A stretch of DNA of 64,000 nt, from NCBI RefSeq assembly GCF_000010805.1, contig NC_012522.1:6882001-6946000 (forward strand), written 5' to 3'. The position numbers and the translations under genes were made by a program. This document shows positions 62,329 through 64,000 of the stretch, piece after piece (the first letter of the stretch is position 1; the number at the start of each line of letters is the position of its first letter). Source of the stretch: Rhodococcus opacus B4. Lineage in GTDB: Bacteria; Actinomycetota; Actinomycetes; Mycobacteriales; Mycobacteriaceae. The notes beneath the pieces are model-generated. The model worked only from the letters and a program-made list of their open reading frames with translations. It ran no database searches and was not told the origin of the DNA.

Positions 62329-63333
62329 CTAGTCGTGGCCGAGGCGTTCCAGCAAGGCGGACTTGATCGCCGGACGTCCCGCTGCGACGAGCGTGAAGGT
62401 GGCTTCACGCATCAGTCGTTCCGCCGTGTTCCCCGCGAGCAGTGCGGAACTGCCTTTCGCGGTGACGAGGGCGGTGGCGGTGCGGATGGCGAGTTCCGAA
62501 GCGCGGGCCCGAGCTTCGGCGATCTCCGCACGGCCTTCCAGTGCCGCGTTCAGGTCGAGACGTGCCCGGGCGGCCTGCTCCTCGAACGGGTCCGCGTCTA
62601 CGCCGAACGCCTGCAGTTCGCTGATCGCTCGCCGGGCGATCCCCATCGCCATGCACCCGTTGATCCACGACCCGAACAGCTGGCTCTTCGCGAAGTCCTC
62701 GGGGGAGACCACGGCGCTGACCAGATCCCGCGGCACGGCGAGGCCGTCGAATGTCAGCCGGACCGTGTTGGAACCGCGGGCCGCGATCAGCGGGAGTTCC
62801 TCGGCGGTCAGTCCGCGCAGCGGTTGTGCAGGAATGATGACGTGCACGATGGAGTCGTCGAATTCGTCGCGCGCCGACACCTGGAGCAGATCGACGATGC
62901 CCCAGCCGGTGACGAACGGCGACACTCCGTCGAGCACGTATCCGTCGTCGACGCTGCGTGCCCACAGGGTGGGCGGGACGGGAATCGCTCCGGCCAGGGC
63001 GACGCCGGCCCGCACCGTGCCGTCGACGAGTCCGTCGAGGTACCGATCCTGCAGGGTCGTGTTCGGCGAACCGGCGAGACCGGCGACGACGCCGTGATGC
63101 TGCATCCACGTGAACGCCGTCGCGAGGCAGCCGCCGCACAACGTCTCCATCACGTCGACCAGCACCGACGGCGTCACACCCTCTTCGCCGGGTGCCGCGA
63201 GTCCGTAGAAGCCGTCGGCGGCGAGAGTCTCGAAGTGACTGTCGGGAATCTCGCCGTCGGCATCGACGCTGTCGGCCACCGGGAACAGCACGTTCTCGGC
63301 GATCTCACGCGCCATCTCGGTCCAGTTGCTCAC
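62329..63333 (-). CDS. Acyl-CoA dehydrogenase family protein (short, divergent)
   Basis: A 334-residue protein with the fold of acyl-CoA dehydrogenases: an N-terminal helical part (ETLAADGFYGLAAPGEEGV), a middle beta part (VDDGYVLDGVSPFVTGWGIVDLL) and C-terminal helices (QLFGSWINGCMAMGIARRAI). It is about 45 residues shorter than typical enzymes, and I cannot see the usual catalytic Glu with confidence. It may act on a non-standard acyl substrate or as a flavin monooxygenase-like enzyme. The GTG start lies 30 bp behind pcd. Confidence 0.75.
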   Translation of the reverse strand: MSNWTEMAREIAENVLFPVADSVDADGEIPDSHFETLAADGFYGLAAPGEEGVTPSVLVDVMETLCGGCLATAFTWMQHHGVVAGLAGSPNTTLQDRYLDGLVDGTVRAGVALAGAIPVPPTLWARSVDDGYVLDGVSPFVTGWGIVDLLQVSARDEFDDSIVHVIIPAQPLRGLTAEELPLIAARGSNTVRLTFDGLAVPRDLVSAVVSPEDFAKSQLFGSWINGCMAMGIARRAISELQAFGVDADPFEEQAARARLDLNAALEGRAEIAEARARASELAIRTATALVTAKGSSALLAGNTAERLMREATFTLVAAGRPAIKSALLERLGHD

Positions 63334-63363
63334 GCCCCGAGAGTAGCCGGTCGACGGCGTCGA

Positions 63364-64000
63364 TCAGGTGAACTCGACCCCCTGCGCGAGCGGGAGTCGA
63401 TCGGAGTAGTTGACGGTGTTCGTCGCACGGCGCATGTAGGCCTTCCACGCGTCGGATCCGGACTCGCGGCCGCCGCCCGTCTCCTTCTCCCCGCCGAACG
63501 CCCCGCCGATCTCCGCCCCCGAGGTGCCGATGTTGACGTTCGCGATGCCGCAATCGGAACCGTCAGCCGCCAGGAACTTCTCGGCCTCACGCTGATCGGT
63601 GGTGAAGATCGACGACGAAAGACCCTGGGGCACTTCGTTGTGCAACGCGATCGCCTGGTCGAATTCTTCGTAGGTGAGCACGTAGAGGATCGGTGCGAAC
63701 GTCTCCTCCCGCACCACCGACGTCTGCGCGGGCATCCGGACGAGGGCCGGCGAGACGTAGTAGGCGGAGTCGCTGCCACCGCTGCGTTCGCCGCCGCAGA
63801 CGACGGTGCCGCCGTCGGCGCGGGCCTTGTCCAGCGCTGTCTGCATCGCCTCGAACGCGGCTCGGTTCACCAGCGGGCCGACGAGGACGCCGTCGTCGAA
63901 CGGGTTCCCGACCTTCAACTGTCCGTATGCCGAAGAGATGCGCTCCACCAGTTCGTCGGCGACGGACGAGTGCACGATCAACCGTCGCAGGGACGTGCAG
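63364..64000 (-). CDS. pcd: Piperideine-6-carboxylate (aminoadipate semialdehyde) dehydrogenase, partial
   Basis: The C-terminal 211 or so residues of an ALDH7-type aldehyde dehydrogenase, with the N-terminus outside the window. The frame opens at the edge with CTSLRRLIVH, in which the first Cys is the catalytic nucleophile. It continues through KEETFAPILYVL-type sequence (REETFAPILYVLTYEEFDQA) to GGAFGGEKETGGGRESGSDAWKAY, a signature of the ALDH7/Pcd group. It oxidises the lysine-derived semialdehyde to 2-aminoadipate. It matches Rv3293 in position. Confidence 0.9.
   Translation of the reverse strand, partial: CTSLRRLIVHSSVADELVERISSAYGQLKVGNPFDDGVLVGPLVNRAAFEAMQTALDKARADGGTVVCGGERSGGSDSAYYVSPALVRMPAQTSVVREETFAPILYVLTYEEFDQAIALHNEVPQGLSSSIFTTDQREAEKFLAADGSDCGIANVNIGTSGAEIGGAFGGEKETGGGRESGSDAWKAYMRRATNTVNYSDRLPLAQGVEFT

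Overview
The window is a GC-rich chromosomal segment from a mycolic-acid-containing actinomycete, most likely Rhodococcus (R. jostii/opacus type). This rests on codon use, the many GTG starts, leaderless promoters and the gene families present. From about 8 kb to the right end, the order and orientation follow, in reverse, the Mycobacterium tuberculosis H37Rv block from dnaE2 (Rv3370c) to pcd (Rv3293), as far as I recall that map. The shared anchors are dnaE2, trmL, mfpA, folD, metX/metY, icd, trpS, dacB1, sdhCDAB, cdd/deoA/add, upp, pmmB, punA, amiB1/amiA1, lpdA, glpD, nei, lhr and pcd. No rRNA, tRNA or CRISPR array was seen.

Layout. 0-4.2 kb: a fatty-alcohol-forming acyl-CoA reductase behind an MMPL transporter. 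4.3-8.1 kb: a cobalamin riboswitch and a four-gene ABC uptake operon ending in a FhuF-like Fe-S protein. 8.2-12.7 kb: SOS-controlled dnaE2, a DUF4349 lipoprotein and a rhodanese. 12.7-14.8 kb: a divergent TDT transporter/LysR pair around a 21-bp palindrome. 14.8-17.1 kb: trmL, mfpA, folD and DUF3017. 17.1-19.8 kb: metY-metX behind a SAM-IV riboswitch followed by a tiny poly-cysteine ORF. 20-28 kb: icd, an MFS transporter, xthA, trpS, a YihY protein, dacB1 and mdh. 28-31.6 kb: sdhCDAB. 31.9-34.6 kb: pyrimidine and adenosine salvage. 34.7-38.2 kb: an acidic conserved protein and a four-gene cassette with type VII secretion features. 38.3-46.4 kb: upp, pmmB, punA, a crotonase, two M20 amidohydrolases, a GGCT-like protein and lpdA. 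46.5-51.6 kb: an aminotransferase, divergent glpK/glpD and a membrane protein. 51.7-54 kb: MpaB oxygenase/TetR around a 46-bp interrupted palindrome, and a DUF1353 protein. 54-59.3 kb: nei-lhr. 59.4-64 kb: a TnpB-like remnant, small proteins, a DUF1707 protein, VOC, acyl-CoA dehydrogenase and pcd (cut by the window edge).

The conserved genes cover nucleotide salvage, the TCA cycle, methionine synthesis, glycerol use and DNA repair. The parts I recall as absent from the mycobacterial order are the most interesting: the corrinoid uptake operon, the EspC-like/NlpC cassette, the TnpB-like gene, and the layered sulfur-sensing leader of metY. Several genes carry a TANNNT box 6-7 nt before the start codon, which suggests leaderless transcripts.
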